Source: Rhizobacter terrae
GTDB taxonomy: Bacteria; Pseudomonadota; Gammaproteobacteria; Burkholderiales; Burkholderiaceae_C
Direction of reading: 5' to 3'
Assembly: GCF_003852895.1 (NCBI RefSeq)
Contig: NZ_QUSW01000001.1
Location: 1,178,001 to 1,242,000, forward strand
Length of the DNA: 64,000 nucleotides
The position numbers and the translations under genes were made by a program. Positions 44,128 to 53,177 of this stretch are shown here, in pieces (position 1 is the first letter of the stretch; the number at the start of each line of letters is the position of its first letter). Below the pieces are notes generated by a model. That model did no database searches. It saw nothing but the letters and a program-made list of their open reading frames with translations, and was not told where the DNA came from.

Positions 44128-45348
44128 ATGGACGCAGATTCGGCAACATCCCGGCGCAGGGGCTCGAACCAGACCGGCGTTCGCCTGTTCAACGACCAGA
44201 TCGTCATCCAGACCATCCGCGCCCAAGGCCCCACGCCGCAGTCGGTGCTGGCCTCGCAGACCCATCTGTCGGTGCAGACCATGGCGCTCATCATCGAGCG
44301 GCTGGAAAGCGAAGGGCTGCTGATGCGCCTGGAGCCGGTACGCGGCAAGGTGGGTGCGCCGTCGATTCCCGTGGCGCTCAACCCCGACGGCGCCTTCTTC
44401 ATCGGCGTGTCCATCGGCCGACGCCGGCTCGATGCGCTGCTCATGGACTTCACCGGCGTGATCCGCGAACGCTGGTCGGCCGCGCACCGGTACCCGGATC
44501 CGGATGTTCTGTTCGCCGAAGTCGAGGAAGCACTGAAGGCGCTGCGCCAGCTCATCAAGCCCAAGCTGCGTTCGCGGCTGCGCGGCGTGGGCGTGGCAGC
44601 GCCGCTGAGCTTCGGCGGATGGGGCGAGCTGCTGGGCTTCCCTCCAAGGCTGGCGCAGAAGTGGGAAGGACTTTCCATTTCCGACAGCGTGTCGCAGCTG
44701 CCCTCCGCCCACGGATTGAGCGTGCATGCGGTGAAGGACACCTCCGCTGCATGCGTGGCCGAGTTGATCGTGGGCAATGGACGGCAGATCGATACCTTCC
44801 TGTACGTGTTCATCGATGTGTTCATCGGCGGCGGCCTCGTCATCAACGGCCAGCTCCGGTTGGGCACGAACGGCAACGCGGGTGCGCTGGGATCGCTTGC
44901 GCTGGGCACCGGCAAGTCGCCGGCCTCGCTGCCGGCGCAGTTGCTGAGCATCGCTTCGCTGCGCAGCCTGGAGGCACGCTACGTGGACGCGGGCCTCGCG
45001 TCGGATGCGTGGATGGACCACCGCGCCATGTCCGACGGCTGGCGGCCCCACACGCAGAAATGGCTGCGTGAAGTGGCGCCCGGCATCTCGATGGCCGTGC
45101 ACAGCGCGGCCTGCATCATCGACCTGCCCTGCGTGATCATCGACGGCACCATGGGCCGCGGCCTCGCGCAGGCCCTGGTGGAGTCGGTGCAGCATCACCT
45201 CGCGCTGTACCCCTGGGAAGGCGTGTCGCAGCCGAACATCGGCATCGGCAGCGTCGGCCCCGAAGCGCGGGCCATCGGTGCGGCGCTGCTGCCGCTGTAC
45301 AAGACCACGGCACCCGACAACGCGCTGTTCATGAAACCCATGGCCTGA
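44128..45348 (+). CDS. ROK-family transcriptional regulator
   Basis: The product is 406 residues from ATG 44128. The N-terminal winged helix (residues about 20-80: LFNDQIVIQTIRAQGPTPQS, LSVQTMALIIERLESEGLL) is followed by a ROK domain with an actin-like ATPase fold (GVGVAAPLSFGGWGELLGF, VFIDVFIGGGLVINGQL). The ROK cysteine zinc cluster (CxCGxxGC) is absent, which is seen in some regulators. It lies upstream of a maltoporin-like gene and probably controls sugar uptake. Confidence 0.87.
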   Translation: MDADSATSRRRGSNQTGVRLFNDQIVIQTIRAQGPTPQSVLASQTHLSVQTMALIIERLESEGLLMRLEPVRGKVGAPSIPVALNPDGAFFIGVSIGRRRLDALLMDFTGVIRERWSAAHRYPDPDVLFAEVEEALKALRQLIKPKLRSRLRGVGVAAPLSFGGWGELLGFPPRLAQKWEGLSISDSVSQLPSAHGLSVHAVKDTSAACVAELIVGNGRQIDTFLYVFIDVFIGGGLVINGQLRLGTNGNAGALGSLALGTGKSPASLPAQLLSIASLRSLEARYVDAGLASDAWMDHRAMSDGWRPHTQKWLREVAPGISMAVHSAACIIDLPCVIIDGTMGRGLAQALVESVQHHLALYPWEGVSQPNIGIGSVGPEARAIGAALLPLYKTTAPDNALFMKPMA

Positions 45349-45662
45349 CCCGCGACGCGGCAGGCACAACGCATTCGCGTGCCCGCAACACTCTGGGGTT
45401 TTCTATTATTCAAGCTTATTGATTAAAAGAAGACGGCACCCCACAATGCCCTGGCGATGAGTCGTCGCGGCCAGCATCCACCGGCCGCAATGCGCCCTGC
45501 CACACACAAGAGGCAACAGGAGACAAACCTCGGCACCTTCCACGCACCGCGCTTGGCGCGGCGGCGCGGTTGCGTTCCTCATCGCGCATCCCCAAAGGTT
45601 CCCGGCCCGCCATCGAAGCAGGCCGGGCGGACAAGTGCATCCACATCCAAGAGAGTCACCTC
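45349..45662. promoter_or_regulatory. Leader and probable promoter region of the maltoporin-like gene
   Basis: About 310 bases without a gene. The AT-rich string TTCTATTATTCAAGCTTATT (from 45402) stands out against the GC-rich surroundings and is the best candidate for a promoter and ROK-regulator site. The leader before the porin ATG is long (over 200 bases); an AAGAGAG ribosome-binding site precedes the start. Confidence 0.45.
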
Positions 45663-46844
45663 ATGAAAATCATCCGCATTGCGCCGCTCGCGCTGGCTTC
45701 CACGCTCGCCCTCCTCGCCGGTTCCGCCGGCGCGGTGGACTGGGGCGGCTACTTCCGCACCGGCCCCGGTGCCACCAAGAAGGACGCCGCGCGCGCCTGC
45801 TACGGCCTGAGTGGCCCTGGCCTGAAGTACCGCCTGGGCAACGAGTGCGACTTCTACGGTGAGTTCCTGCTCAGCCAGGGCTTCAAGACCGATGGCGTCG
45901 AGTACAAGGCCAACCTGATGACCAACATGTACAACGGTGGCACCGACAGCGGTGACGCCAAGCTGGGCATCAACCAGATGTACCTCGAAGGCAAGGGCTT
46001 CGACGTCGCACCCAACAACACCTTCTGGATCGGCAAGCGCTTCTACGGCCGCGCCGACGTGCACATCGTCGACACCTTCTACGTCAACATGTCCGGCGTG
46101 GGCGCGGGCGTGGACGGCATCGACGTGGGATCGGGCAAGCTGAACCTGGCCTACTTCCGCACCGACGGCGGCGCCACCAAGCCCGGGACGCGCGTGAACC
46201 TCGACCTGCAAGGCGTGGACACCAACCCCGGCGGCAAGCTGCGCGTGAGCGGCAGCTTCGTCAATGGCGACTTCAGCGGCGGCAAGAGCGGCTTCGGCCT
46301 GAGCTTCCAGCACAACCAGGACAACGTCTTCGGCCTGGGCGGCGGCAACACCTTCTGGCTGCAGTTCGCGCAAGGCTCCGCCGGCCTCGACCAGAACTTC
46401 GGCACGCTCGATGCCGCCAGCGGCACGCGCGGGTTCCGTGTCGTCGAAAGCCTGACCTGGCAGGTCGGCGCCTTCGGCGGCCAGGCGCAGGCCATGTGGC
46501 AACAGGACAAGGACGGCGCCACCGGCCTGAAGACCAACAGCGGCACCATCGGCGGCCGCATGTCCTATGCCATGACCAGGAACCTCAAGTGGCTGACGGA
46601 AGCGGCGTATTCGCAGAAGAAGCCCGACGGCGGCGAAACGCAGAAGCTGGCCAAGCTGACCTTCGGCCCGGCGCTCACCACCGGCCCTGGCTTCTGGAAC
46701 CGTCCTGAACTGCGCCTGTACGTGACCACTGCGAAGTGGAATGCCGCTGCCAACGCGGCGGCCGGCGCGGGCGGCGTGACTGGCATCGGCGATGGCAAGA
46801 CCACCGGCACGAGCTACGGCGCGCAGGTCGAGATCTGGTTCTGA
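45663..46844 (+). CDS. Maltoporin-like carbohydrate porin (LamB family)
   Basis: The product is 393 residues from ATG 45663. The signal peptide is LAGSAGA-terminated. The mature N-terminus VDWGGYFRTGPGATKKD and LKYRLGNECDFYGEFLL are characteristic of LamB maltoporins, and the C-terminus ends in Phe (QVEIWF). It would form an 18-stranded trimeric channel for sugars in the outer membrane. No sugar ABC transporter or glucosidase genes lie next to it; only the ROK regulator. A strong terminator follows. Confidence 0.9.
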   Translation: MKIIRIAPLALASTLALLAGSAGAVDWGGYFRTGPGATKKDAARACYGLSGPGLKYRLGNECDFYGEFLLSQGFKTDGVEYKANLMTNMYNGGTDSGDAKLGINQMYLEGKGFDVAPNNTFWIGKRFYGRADVHIVDTFYVNMSGVGAGVDGIDVGSGKLNLAYFRTDGGATKPGTRVNLDLQGVDTNPGGKLRVSGSFVNGDFSGGKSGFGLSFQHNQDNVFGLGGGNTFWLQFAQGSAGLDQNFGTLDAASGTRGFRVVESLTWQVGAFGGQAQAMWQQDKDGATGLKTNSGTIGGRMSYAMTRNLKWLTEAAYSQKKPDGGETQKLAKLTFGPALTTGPGFWNRPELRLYVTTAKWNAAANAAAGAGGVTGIGDGKTTGTSYGAQVEIWF

Positions 46845-46901
46845 GTGTCCTGTTGATGTCCCATTGAGAAATGGCTCTCGCAGGTTCGAGAGCGGTCAGT
46901 T

Positions 46902-46927
46902 CGGGCTCCTTCGGGAGCCCGTTTTTT
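46902..46927 (+). terminator. Rho-independent terminator of the porin gene
   Basis: CGGGCTCC (46902-46909) pairs with GGAGCCCG (46914-46921) around a TTCG loop, followed by six T. It lies about 58 bases after the porin stop. Confidence 0.9.
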
Positions 46928-47028
46928 CATCCTGTCCCCGCTGTCATGCACTCTGTCGCAGGGGGCTTGGGCCCGATCGGTCACAAGCGTAAGGTGTGCC
47001 CATCGAAGCACTCCACTGGAGACGGATC

Positions 47029-47394
47029 ATGAGCACGAGCGACGAACTGGCCAAGCTGGGCGAACTGCATCAGAAGGGCGTTCTGTCGGATGAAGAATTT
47101 GCACGCGCCAAGGCGCGCCTGCTCGACGGACTGGGCACGCGCTGCAGCAGCGATGCATCCGCGGTGGAAGCCGTGAATGCCTTGCGCCGCAGCCGCAGCG
47201 ACCGCTGGCTGGGTGGCGTGTGCGGCGGGCTGGGGCGGCTCACCGGCATCGCCTCTTGGGTGTGGCGCCTGGTGTTCACGCTGATGTTCATGTTCGGCGG
47301 CAGCGGCGGTTTCTTCTACCTGCTGATGTGGATCTTCGTGCCGCAAGACAGCGAAGCCCCTCGGCTGCAGACTCCGGTGAACCACGCCTCGTGA
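47029..47394 (+). CDS. SHOCT and PspC domain protein
   Basis: The product is 121 residues from ATG 47029. An N-terminal SHOCT-type short helix-turn-helix (ELAKLGELHQKGVLSDEEFA) leads to a PspC domain (RWLGGVCGGLGRLTGIASWV, then a membrane helix LVFTLMFMFGGSGGFFYLLM). PspC proteins belong to envelope-stress (phage-shock) responses. It is in the inner membrane by prediction. The end is close to the convergent MOSC gene. Confidence 0.88.
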   Translation: MSTSDELAKLGELHQKGVLSDEEFARAKARLLDGLGTRCSSDASAVEAVNALRRSRSDRWLGGVCGGLGRLTGIASWVWRLVFTLMFMFGGSGGFFYLLMWIFVPQDSEAPRLQTPVNHAS

Positions 47395-47395
47395 T

Positions 47396-48274
47396 TCAGA
47401 AGCCGAACTCCACCTCCACCGGCTGGCCTCGGTCCAGCCGGGCACCGGGGGTGGCCCGGCCGTAGATGCCGAAGCTCACGGCCTCGTTGGGCCAGCGCTG
47501 CGCCGACAACGTCGTGAGCGACTCCAGCACCACCGGCTGCGCCTCGCCGGTGCGCGTGTCGACGTTGGGCACGACGCAGCGGATGCTGCGGCCGGTGAAT
47601 TTCATCGACACCATGCCATCGCCGCATTGCCAGCGCATCTGCGTGAGGTGGTCTTCGATGAAGGGCACCAGCGGGGCATCCAGCCCCTCGATGACGATGT
47701 TGGGCCGGCAGCGCCGCAGCGATTCGGCCTGCAGGCCGCGTTGCGCCAGCAGTTCATCCACCTCAGCGCATGACACCGTGCTGACCACGTGCAGGCGGTT
47801 CGTGCTGTCGCGGCCGACGGCATCGTCGCCCAATCTCACCAGCCGCACCGGCGCCTTCACGACCTCGGACATCCACTGCGCGGCCTCGTCGCCGGCATCG
47901 CCGACGGTGAAGTGGTCCACGCGCTTGGCCAGGTCGTTCCAGATGCCGATGGTGCGCGGCGGAAGGTCGGCGTCATCGACGTCCAGTGGTGCCTGGTCCA
48001 GCGCCGTCAGCCGCAAGCCCTGCGGCAGCAGTTCGGGCATGACCAGCACCAGCCGAGGAAACTCCCCCGCCCAGGTCACCGAGCCTTCCGCGTTGATGAC
48101 CGCCCAGCGGCGATCGCCTTGTGCCGCACCCCATCGATCGATGGTGACGGAAGGCAGCTCCACCGCCGCGCAGGCTTTGATGGGATGGATGAACGTGGCG
48201 ACGACGCGGACGTTGGGGGTCACGGACAGGCCCTCGATGGGAACGATTCCAAAGGCGACGCAGTGTCGCAGCAT
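47396..48274 (-). CDS. MOSC domain protein (YcbX-like)
   Basis: The 292-residue protein has an N-terminal MOSC_N beta-barrel (FIHPIKACAAVELPSVTIDR) and a MOSC domain with the conserved cysteine region RSIRCVVPNVDTRTGE, which binds molybdenum cofactor and carries sulfur transfer in relatives such as YcbX and mARC. Its ATG at 48274 follows a GGAGGCGATCC site. Substrates are N-hydroxylated compounds in studied members; not known here. Confidence 0.9.
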   Translation of the reverse strand: MLRHCVAFGIVPIEGLSVTPNVRVVATFIHPIKACAAVELPSVTIDRWGAAQGDRRWAVINAEGSVTWAGEFPRLVLVMPELLPQGLRLTALDQAPLDVDDADLPPRTIGIWNDLAKRVDHFTVGDAGDEAAQWMSEVVKAPVRLVRLGDDAVGRDSTNRLHVVSTVSCAEVDELLAQRGLQAESLRRCRPNIVIEGLDAPLVPFIEDHLTQMRWQCGDGMVSMKFTGRSIRCVVPNVDTRTGEAQPVVLESLTTLSAQRWPNEAVSFGIYGRATPGARLDRGQPVEVEFGF

Positions 48275-48311
48275 GGATCGCCTCCATCAAGGCCTGTCGT
48301 GGCCCCGCGCA

Positions 48312-50522
48312 TCAGGCGCGTGCGGGGTCCAGCGCGTCGGCCAGCGCAACGATGGCGCCTTGCCATTGCTCCGCGGACACGCCGTCCAGTGCGTGCTCCA
48401 TCGCATCTTCGGCCGCATCGTCCAGGTCCATCGCACGCTGCTCGGCGAGCCAGCGCACGAGAAGCATCCAGGCGGTGTCGCGGTCGAGGCCCAACCCCTG
48501 CAAAGCCGTGATGGCGTGCATGACAGCATCGTCCGGCTTCAAAGCCTCCATGGCATCGGCAAGACGACCCTGGCGTCCCTGCGAGAGGAAGGCGACGGCC
48601 GCGCGCAGCACCTCGTCGGCATCGGCTTGGCCGCTGGCCGCCGGCGCTGCACGCCCCATCTCCATCGGGCTGGCATCGAGCGCATCAAAGCGTGCACGGC
48701 TGAGCATCGGACTTGGCCGCGCTGCGAGCTTGGCCATGCGCATACCACCGGCGGGCGCCGGCATGGCCGCCGCGCCTGCCGCCATGGCGATGCCGCGTGC
48801 GCGTTCGGACCCCACAGCACCCCAACCCGCCGCCAGCATCGACGCCACCTGGTGCAGTTGCGCCATCTCCGTGGCCTTGTCCGCCTCCGCCCGCTCGTGG
48901 ATGACGAGGAAGTTCGTCCGATCCGTCAGCAGCTGGTAGCGCAATGCGAGCGACAAGGCTTCGTCAGCAGACGCAGGGCCGATGCGCGACGCGGCCGCCA
49001 TGCGGGGCAAGGCGTCGCCCTTGTCGGCCGACACCGGCGGCGAGCCCTCCGCCAGCGCTCGCTCACTGTTCACCAGCGTCGCCGTGCGAGGAAGCCCGTG
49101 CGAGAACCCGGCGAACACATGGATCATGTCGCCGGCGAACACGCTGCCGGGCAACGGGGTGACCCAATCCGGCGCGGCGCCACCGTCCCACTGCACCCGC
49201 ACGTCACGCATCGACTGCTGGCGGATGCGCGCGAACATGCGGTCCACCGCGGCTTCCAGGTTTTCTCCCGGCGTCGCGAATTCGCAGGCGCCACCGCTGG
49301 CCTCGGCCAGGCGGCGCAGCAGCGAATGCGCCGGCGCGGCACCCACGCCAACGGCGAAGATGCGGTGCTTCGACGCCGCTGCGGCGGAGATCATCGGCTC
49401 GGCATCCCACACCTCGCCGTCGGTGATGAGCAGGATGTCCGCCTGTTCAGCCGTGCCGCGCAAGGCGATGGTCGACTCCAGTGCCGCCAGCATCTGCGTG
49501 CCGCCGAGGTCGGCCTGCGTCACCGCGATCATGGCCTGCAACATCGCGAGGTGATGCGGCTTCACCGTCGCCATGCGGCGAAAGCCGTGGTGCACGCGGT
49601 CCCCGAAGCGGCTGTAGCTGAAGCGGTCGTCCTCGCGCAGCTGGCGCACCACCTGCGCGAGGGCCACGCGGGCCGATTGCATGCTGTCGCCGGCCATGGA
49701 CCCGGAGCAGTCCACCAGCAGCTTGAGGTCGATGCGCTCGCGCGGCGGCAAGGCGTTCGCCGGCTGGAACGAAGCGAGCACGACCTGCTGCGAGCCATCG
49801 GCCGCGTGGTGCAGGTGTGAGCCGGACGACGGCGCATCGAGCGTGATGACCACGTCGCGGTCCAGCCAGGCGCGGTCGCCCAGGCTCAGGCGCGCGCCTG
49901 TTTCGGTCGCCGCGAAGGTGGCGCGATGCGTCGCGCAGTGCATGGGCGCCTTGGCCCACTGCGCATCCACGTCGAGCGTGAGCGCCAGCCCGTATTCCGC
50001 AGACAGGGAGGCCTCCGGCACCTGGTACGGCTGCAGCTGGCCACCCCGCAGCGGGTCGCCGTAGCGCGGCGCCACGGTGGTGGGAATGCAGATGCGCACG
50101 CGGCCTTGCTCCACTGCCAGCAGCTCGCCGCTTCGGTATTCGATCACCGCTTCCTCGCCCGGCTTGAAGTTGCCGAGGTTCACCGTGCACAGCCCATCGC
50201 CCGAACGCTCCAGCAGGATGGGCGCGTCGCCCGACTCCATCGCCTCCTCATAGCGCTGCTGCGCCTGGACCTTTTCGACGATGGCGCCCACCTGGCGGCG
50301 GCCGGCCAGCGTCACGCTGAAGCCCAGCAGCACCGCGCCCGGGGCCAGCGGAAAGGTATAGACCACTTCCAGCACGTCCTTCGACGTGTTGCGGTAGGCC
50401 TGGCGAACGGTGGTGTCCAGCAGCAGGCCGTCGAGCCGGCATTGCGCGGTGACGTGCTGCAGCACGGGTGCGGCGGCGGTGCCGCCTGCGATGTGGCGCA
50501 GGCCGAATTCCTGATGGGTCAT
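48312..50522 (-). CDS. VIT and von Willebrand factor A domain protein
   Basis: The 736-residue protein has an N-terminal VIT domain (about residues 15-135: DTTVRQAYRNTSKDVLEVVY, EYRSGELL) and a VWA domain with a complete MIDAS start DCSGSMAGDS (Asp271, Ser273, Ser275) and LLITDGEVWD. The last 250 residues are Ala-rich with a C-terminal helical domain. No signal peptide is seen. Function is unknown; VIT-VWA proteins are thought to bind partners through metal-dependent adhesion. It is coupled to the MerR gene: ATG 50522 overlaps the MerR stop by ATGA. Confidence 0.91.
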   Translation of the reverse strand: MTHQEFGLRHIAGGTAAAPVLQHVTAQCRLDGLLLDTTVRQAYRNTSKDVLEVVYTFPLAPGAVLLGFSVTLAGRRQVGAIVEKVQAQQRYEEAMESGDAPILLERSGDGLCTVNLGNFKPGEEAVIEYRSGELLAVEQGRVRICIPTTVAPRYGDPLRGGQLQPYQVPEASLSAEYGLALTLDVDAQWAKAPMHCATHRATFAATETGARLSLGDRAWLDRDVVITLDAPSSGSHLHHAADGSQQVVLASFQPANALPPRERIDLKLLVDCSGSMAGDSMQSARVALAQVVRQLREDDRFSYSRFGDRVHHGFRRMATVKPHHLAMLQAMIAVTQADLGGTQMLAALESTIALRGTAEQADILLITDGEVWDAEPMISAAAASKHRIFAVGVGAAPAHSLLRRLAEASGGACEFATPGENLEAAVDRMFARIRQQSMRDVRVQWDGGAAPDWVTPLPGSVFAGDMIHVFAGFSHGLPRTATLVNSERALAEGSPPVSADKGDALPRMAAASRIGPASADEALSLALRYQLLTDRTNFLVIHERAEADKATEMAQLHQVASMLAAGWGAVGSERARGIAMAAGAAAMPAPAGGMRMAKLAARPSPMLSRARFDALDASPMEMGRAAPAASGQADADEVLRAAVAFLSQGRQGRLADAMEALKPDDAVMHAITALQGLGLDRDTAWMLLVRWLAEQRAMDLDDAAEDAMEHALDGVSAEQWQGAIVALADALDPARA

Positions 50523-50947
50523 GAGTCTTCCTTGTCGTTCGAGCGCACATCCCGGTACGCCTCGGTGATGCGCCGCACCAGACGGCGCACCTGTTCAGCA
50601 CCCAGCCCGGCACGCCCGGGTTCCAGGTGCAGCTCCAGTCCATCCGCCAGCGTCACGCGGCTCCACACTTCGACGCTGCCCGGCTTGGCGACACGCGGCG
50701 CGGGATCGTCCGGCGCGCCCGCCATCAGCTCGGCGATGCGCTCCAGGCTCAGACCGGCATCGACCCAGCGACGCACCTGCAGCAATTGCTCCAGGTGGCG
50801 GGCCCCGTAGTAGGCGCCGCGCTTCTCGCCCAGCGGCCGGTCCACGAGGCCTTGCTGGATGTAGTAGCGCACGGTGCGCGGCGTGAGGCCGGCCAGCATG
50901 GCCAGGGATTCGAGCGAATGGCGGGGGGTGTCGTCAGCAGAGGACAT
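50519..50947 (-). CDS. MerR-family transcriptional regulator
   Basis: The product is 142 residues from ATG 50947. The N-terminal winged HTH (LESLAMLAGLTPRTVRYYIQ, then LGEKRGAYYGARHLEQLLQV) is MerR-like, with a short C-terminal part (LADGLELHLEPGRAGLGAEQ) that binds the effector. It overlaps the VIT-VWA gene and so probably regulates that gene and itself. An inverted repeat lies 27 bases upstream. Confidence 0.88.
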   Translation of the reverse strand: MSSADDTPRHSLESLAMLAGLTPRTVRYYIQQGLVDRPLGEKRGAYYGARHLEQLLQVRRWVDAGLSLERIAELMAGAPDDPAPRVAKPGSVEVWSRVTLADGLELHLEPGRAGLGAEQVRRLVRRITEAYRDVRSNDKEDS

Positions 50948-50973
50948 GCACCCATTTAACGACACTATTTATT

Positions 50974-50987
50974 GACAGTCAACTGTC
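50974..50987. promoter_or_regulatory. Inverted repeat upstream of merR-like gene
   Basis: GACAGT (50974-50979) and ACTGTC (50982-50987) are perfectly inverted around CA. It lies in an AT-rich stretch before the MerR-type gene. MerR proteins bind such symmetric elements in their own promoter; the assignment is by position. Confidence 0.5.
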
Positions 50988-51002
50988 TTTAAATCGTCGG
51001 GG

Positions 51003-51028
51003 CAAAACAAAAGCCGCGCTCGGCGGCT
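51003..51028 (-). terminator. Rho-independent terminator for hypothetical gene 51051-51488
   Basis: On the minus strand AGCCGC and GCGGCT form a six-base stem with a five-base loop (51012-51028), followed by TTTTGTTTT. It lies about 23 bases after the gene stop. Confidence 0.7.
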
Positions 51029-51050
51029 GAGTTCGTGGCCGCAGGCCCGG

Positions 51051-51488
51051 TCAGTCCAGGTCGTGCCGCGTGCGGATGGCCGGGTGCGAGCGCAGCACCA
51101 CGTTGCCCGACCCCGTGGCCTGCACGGCCGCGTCCTGGTCCATCCACATGAGCCACTCATCGACCAGCGCGAACGGCACGTCGAAGACGCACACGCCGTG
51201 CATCACCTCTCGCTGGTGCGGCACGTGGGCGCGGGCCAGCTCCCATTGCAGCTGGGTCTTCTTGAGCATGTCCAGCAGCCAGCGCAGGGCGGTGGCCGGT
51301 TCCTGGGGTTCATCCAGCGTGGCCGGGCGGCCCGAGGGGATGATGAGGAAGGCCACGTGCGCATCCAGATCGTCCAGCCACAAGGCCACGTCGGCGCTCT
51401 GCCCGAGCCGGAAGCGCATGGGGCGGGACCCCGACACTTCGAAATCGGCGGTCTTGTAGTCCAGGGCGAGGGGGAACGTCGTGCTCAC
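51051..51488 (-). CDS. Hypothetical protein
   Basis: The product is 145 residues with a GTG start at 51488. It is rich in Trp, Asp and Leu, with an alpha/beta pattern (LALDYKTADFEVSGSRPMRF, AFLIIPSGRP, VCVFDVPFALVDEWLMWMDQ). No family recognised and no signal peptide. It is transcribed toward the MerR/VIT genes but separated from them by a terminator-like hairpin. Confidence 0.6.
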   Translation of the reverse strand: MSTTFPLALDYKTADFEVSGSRPMRFRLGQSADVALWLDDLDAHVAFLIIPSGRPATLDEPQEPATALRWLLDMLKKTQLQWELARAHVPHQREVMHGVCVFDVPFALVDEWLMWMDQDAAVQATGSGNVVLRSHPAIRTRHDLD

Positions 51489-51708
51489 GCGTGGTTATCC
51501 AAACTTGATGGCTGGATTCTGGAGAGCGGCGCGCGCCACGGGCTGAAGCGTCCTGAAATTGCGCGGCATTCGCCCAAATGGCGTGAAAACTTCCGGCCTG
51601 AACTGACATCGGGCTGACCCAAAAACCTCGGTGGCCACGCACATTCAGACACGCACGACACATTCGCAATGGCTACCATCGTTCGCCTCGATCCCCAACG
51701 ACCACGCC

Positions 51709-52170
51709 ATGCACCACACCACCCGCTTTCTCGCCGCCCTGCCCCTGGCCCTCGCGTTGAGCGCGCCGGCCTTGGCCGCCAGCTCCGCCGCCTCGTCCGC
51801 CTCGGACAGCGTGACCACCTCGGTGGGCAGCATCTCCGGCTCCTTCCAGCGCTCCAGCGACAGCTCCTCCGACAACAAGGTGGCTGACGGCGAGTACAAG
51901 GTCATCGAGATGGCCGCGGTGCCCGATGAAGCCGGCAAGGTGCGCATGAAGCTGCAGGCCATGGGCACGACCACCGGCGACAAGGAGTTCGTGCTGCTGC
52001 TGCCGCAAGAAGCGGTGGAACGCGGCCACGTGCGCGTGGGCGGCGTGGTGACGGCGCGCACCCGCGACTACGGCTACGAGTTCGCCAGCCTGCACGACGA
52101 CAAGCCCTTCTTCCTCGTGCTGGCCGACGAGTGGTTCAAGGAACTCCAGTCCCGCCCCGTCGCGCTTTGA
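51709..52170 (+). CDS. Exported protein of unknown function
   Basis: The product is 153 residues from ATG 51709; the frame before it (from 51631) is not signal-like. A signal peptide (FLAALPLALALSAPALA) is followed by a Ser-rich stretch (SSAASSASDSVTTSVGSISG) and a small beta-rich domain (YKVIEMAAVPDEAGKVRM, HVRVGGVVTARTRDYGYEF). Its stop overlaps a TTG that starts the DUF2145 gene, so the two are coupled. Confidence 0.72.
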   Translation: MHHTTRFLAALPLALALSAPALAASSAASSASDSVTTSVGSISGSFQRSSDSSSDNKVADGEYKVIEMAAVPDEAGKVRMKLQAMGTTTGDKEFVLLLPQEAVERGHVRVGGVVTARTRDYGYEFASLHDDKPFFLVLADEWFKELQSRPVAL

Positions 52171-53078
52171 GCGTCCTGCGCGCGTGGGCGCGCTGTGCGC
52201 TGGCGTGCATGGCGCTGGCTGGCGCAGGCGCCTGTGAAGCCGGCGTCACCCGCTTTTGCGACAAGCCGGCCGAGATGAGCCCGCAGCAGCAGGACACCCT
52301 GCTGCGCATGGGCGCGCTCATCAAGAAGGAGCTGGATGCGTCGGGCACCAGCGTGGCCATCGTCTCGCGTTCGGGCCTCGACCTGAGCCGCTTCGGCGTC
52401 CGCTACTCGCATGCGGGCGTGAGCCTGAAGGCCAGCGGCAACACGCCGTGGTCGGTGCGGCAGCTGTACTACGCCTGTGACGAGAAGCGGCCTCGCGTCT
52501 ACGACCAGGGCATCGCCGGCTTCCTCATGGGCACGGACGATCCCGGCCTGGGCTTCGTGTCCATCGTCTTCCTGCCGCAGGAAGCAGCCGCGCCGCTGGA
52601 ACGCGCGGCCCTCGACGACCGGCTGGCACTCGCGCTGCTGGGCGGCACGTACAGCGCAAACGCGTATCCGTTCAGCACGCGCTACCAGAACTGCAACCAG
52701 TGGACGGCGGAATTGCTGGCCGCCGCATGGAGCGAGCCCGCCTTGCTGCCCGAGGATGCACGAGCCGGTGCGCAGTCCTGGCTGATGGCGCAGCACTATG
52801 CGCCCACCACCTTCGACGTGTCGCGCTGGCTGGTGCTGGCCGGCCACTTCGTGCCCTGGGTGCACCATGACGACCATCCGCCGCAGGACGTCGAGCAGGC
52901 GCGCTTTCGCATCAGCATGCCCTCGTCGATCGAGTCCTTCGTGCAGTCCAGGCTGACCGAGGCGCGACGCGTGGAGTTCTGCCACGCCGGCCGGCAGATG
53001 GTGATCCATCGCGGCTGGGACCCGATCGGCGACGGCTGCGTGCCCGGGCCCGAGGACACGGTGCTCGCGCTGGACTGA
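52167..53078 (+). CDS. DUF2145 family exported protein
   Basis: The product is 303 residues from TTG 52167 (TTGA overlap with the previous stop). This start yields a clean signal peptide (ARCALACMALAGAGACEAG); a GTG at 52131 would lengthen it but overlap the neighbour. The mature protein fits DUF2145: FCDKPAEMSPQQQDTLLR, YSHAGVSLKAS, QLYYACDEKRP and RYQNCNQWTAELLAAA. The Cys and NQWT residues recall papain-like amidase folds, but activity is untested. Confidence 0.82.
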   Translation: MSVLRAWARCALACMALAGAGACEAGVTRFCDKPAEMSPQQQDTLLRMGALIKKELDASGTSVAIVSRSGLDLSRFGVRYSHAGVSLKASGNTPWSVRQLYYACDEKRPRVYDQGIAGFLMGTDDPGLGFVSIVFLPQEAAAPLERAALDDRLALALLGGTYSANAYPFSTRYQNCNQWTAELLAAAWSEPALLPEDARAGAQSWLMAQHYAPTTFDVSRWLVLAGHFVPWVHHDDHPPQDVEQARFRISMPSSIESFVQSRLTEARRVEFCHAGRQMVIHRGWDPIGDGCVPGPEDTVLALD

Positions 53079-53177
53079 CACACCCGGGCGGGCGAGACGA
53101 CGTGTCCGGAAGCGGCCAGACGCCGCGGGCCTGGCCCTGCACAGTGAAGCCCATCACTTCACCTTGCAGAGGCTCCC

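Noticed and set aside
47466-49820. 784-codon open frame on the plus strand
   Set aside because: Runs antisense through the MOSC gene and into the VIT-VWA gene, crossing a real intergenic region; Ser/Arg-rich with no motifs.
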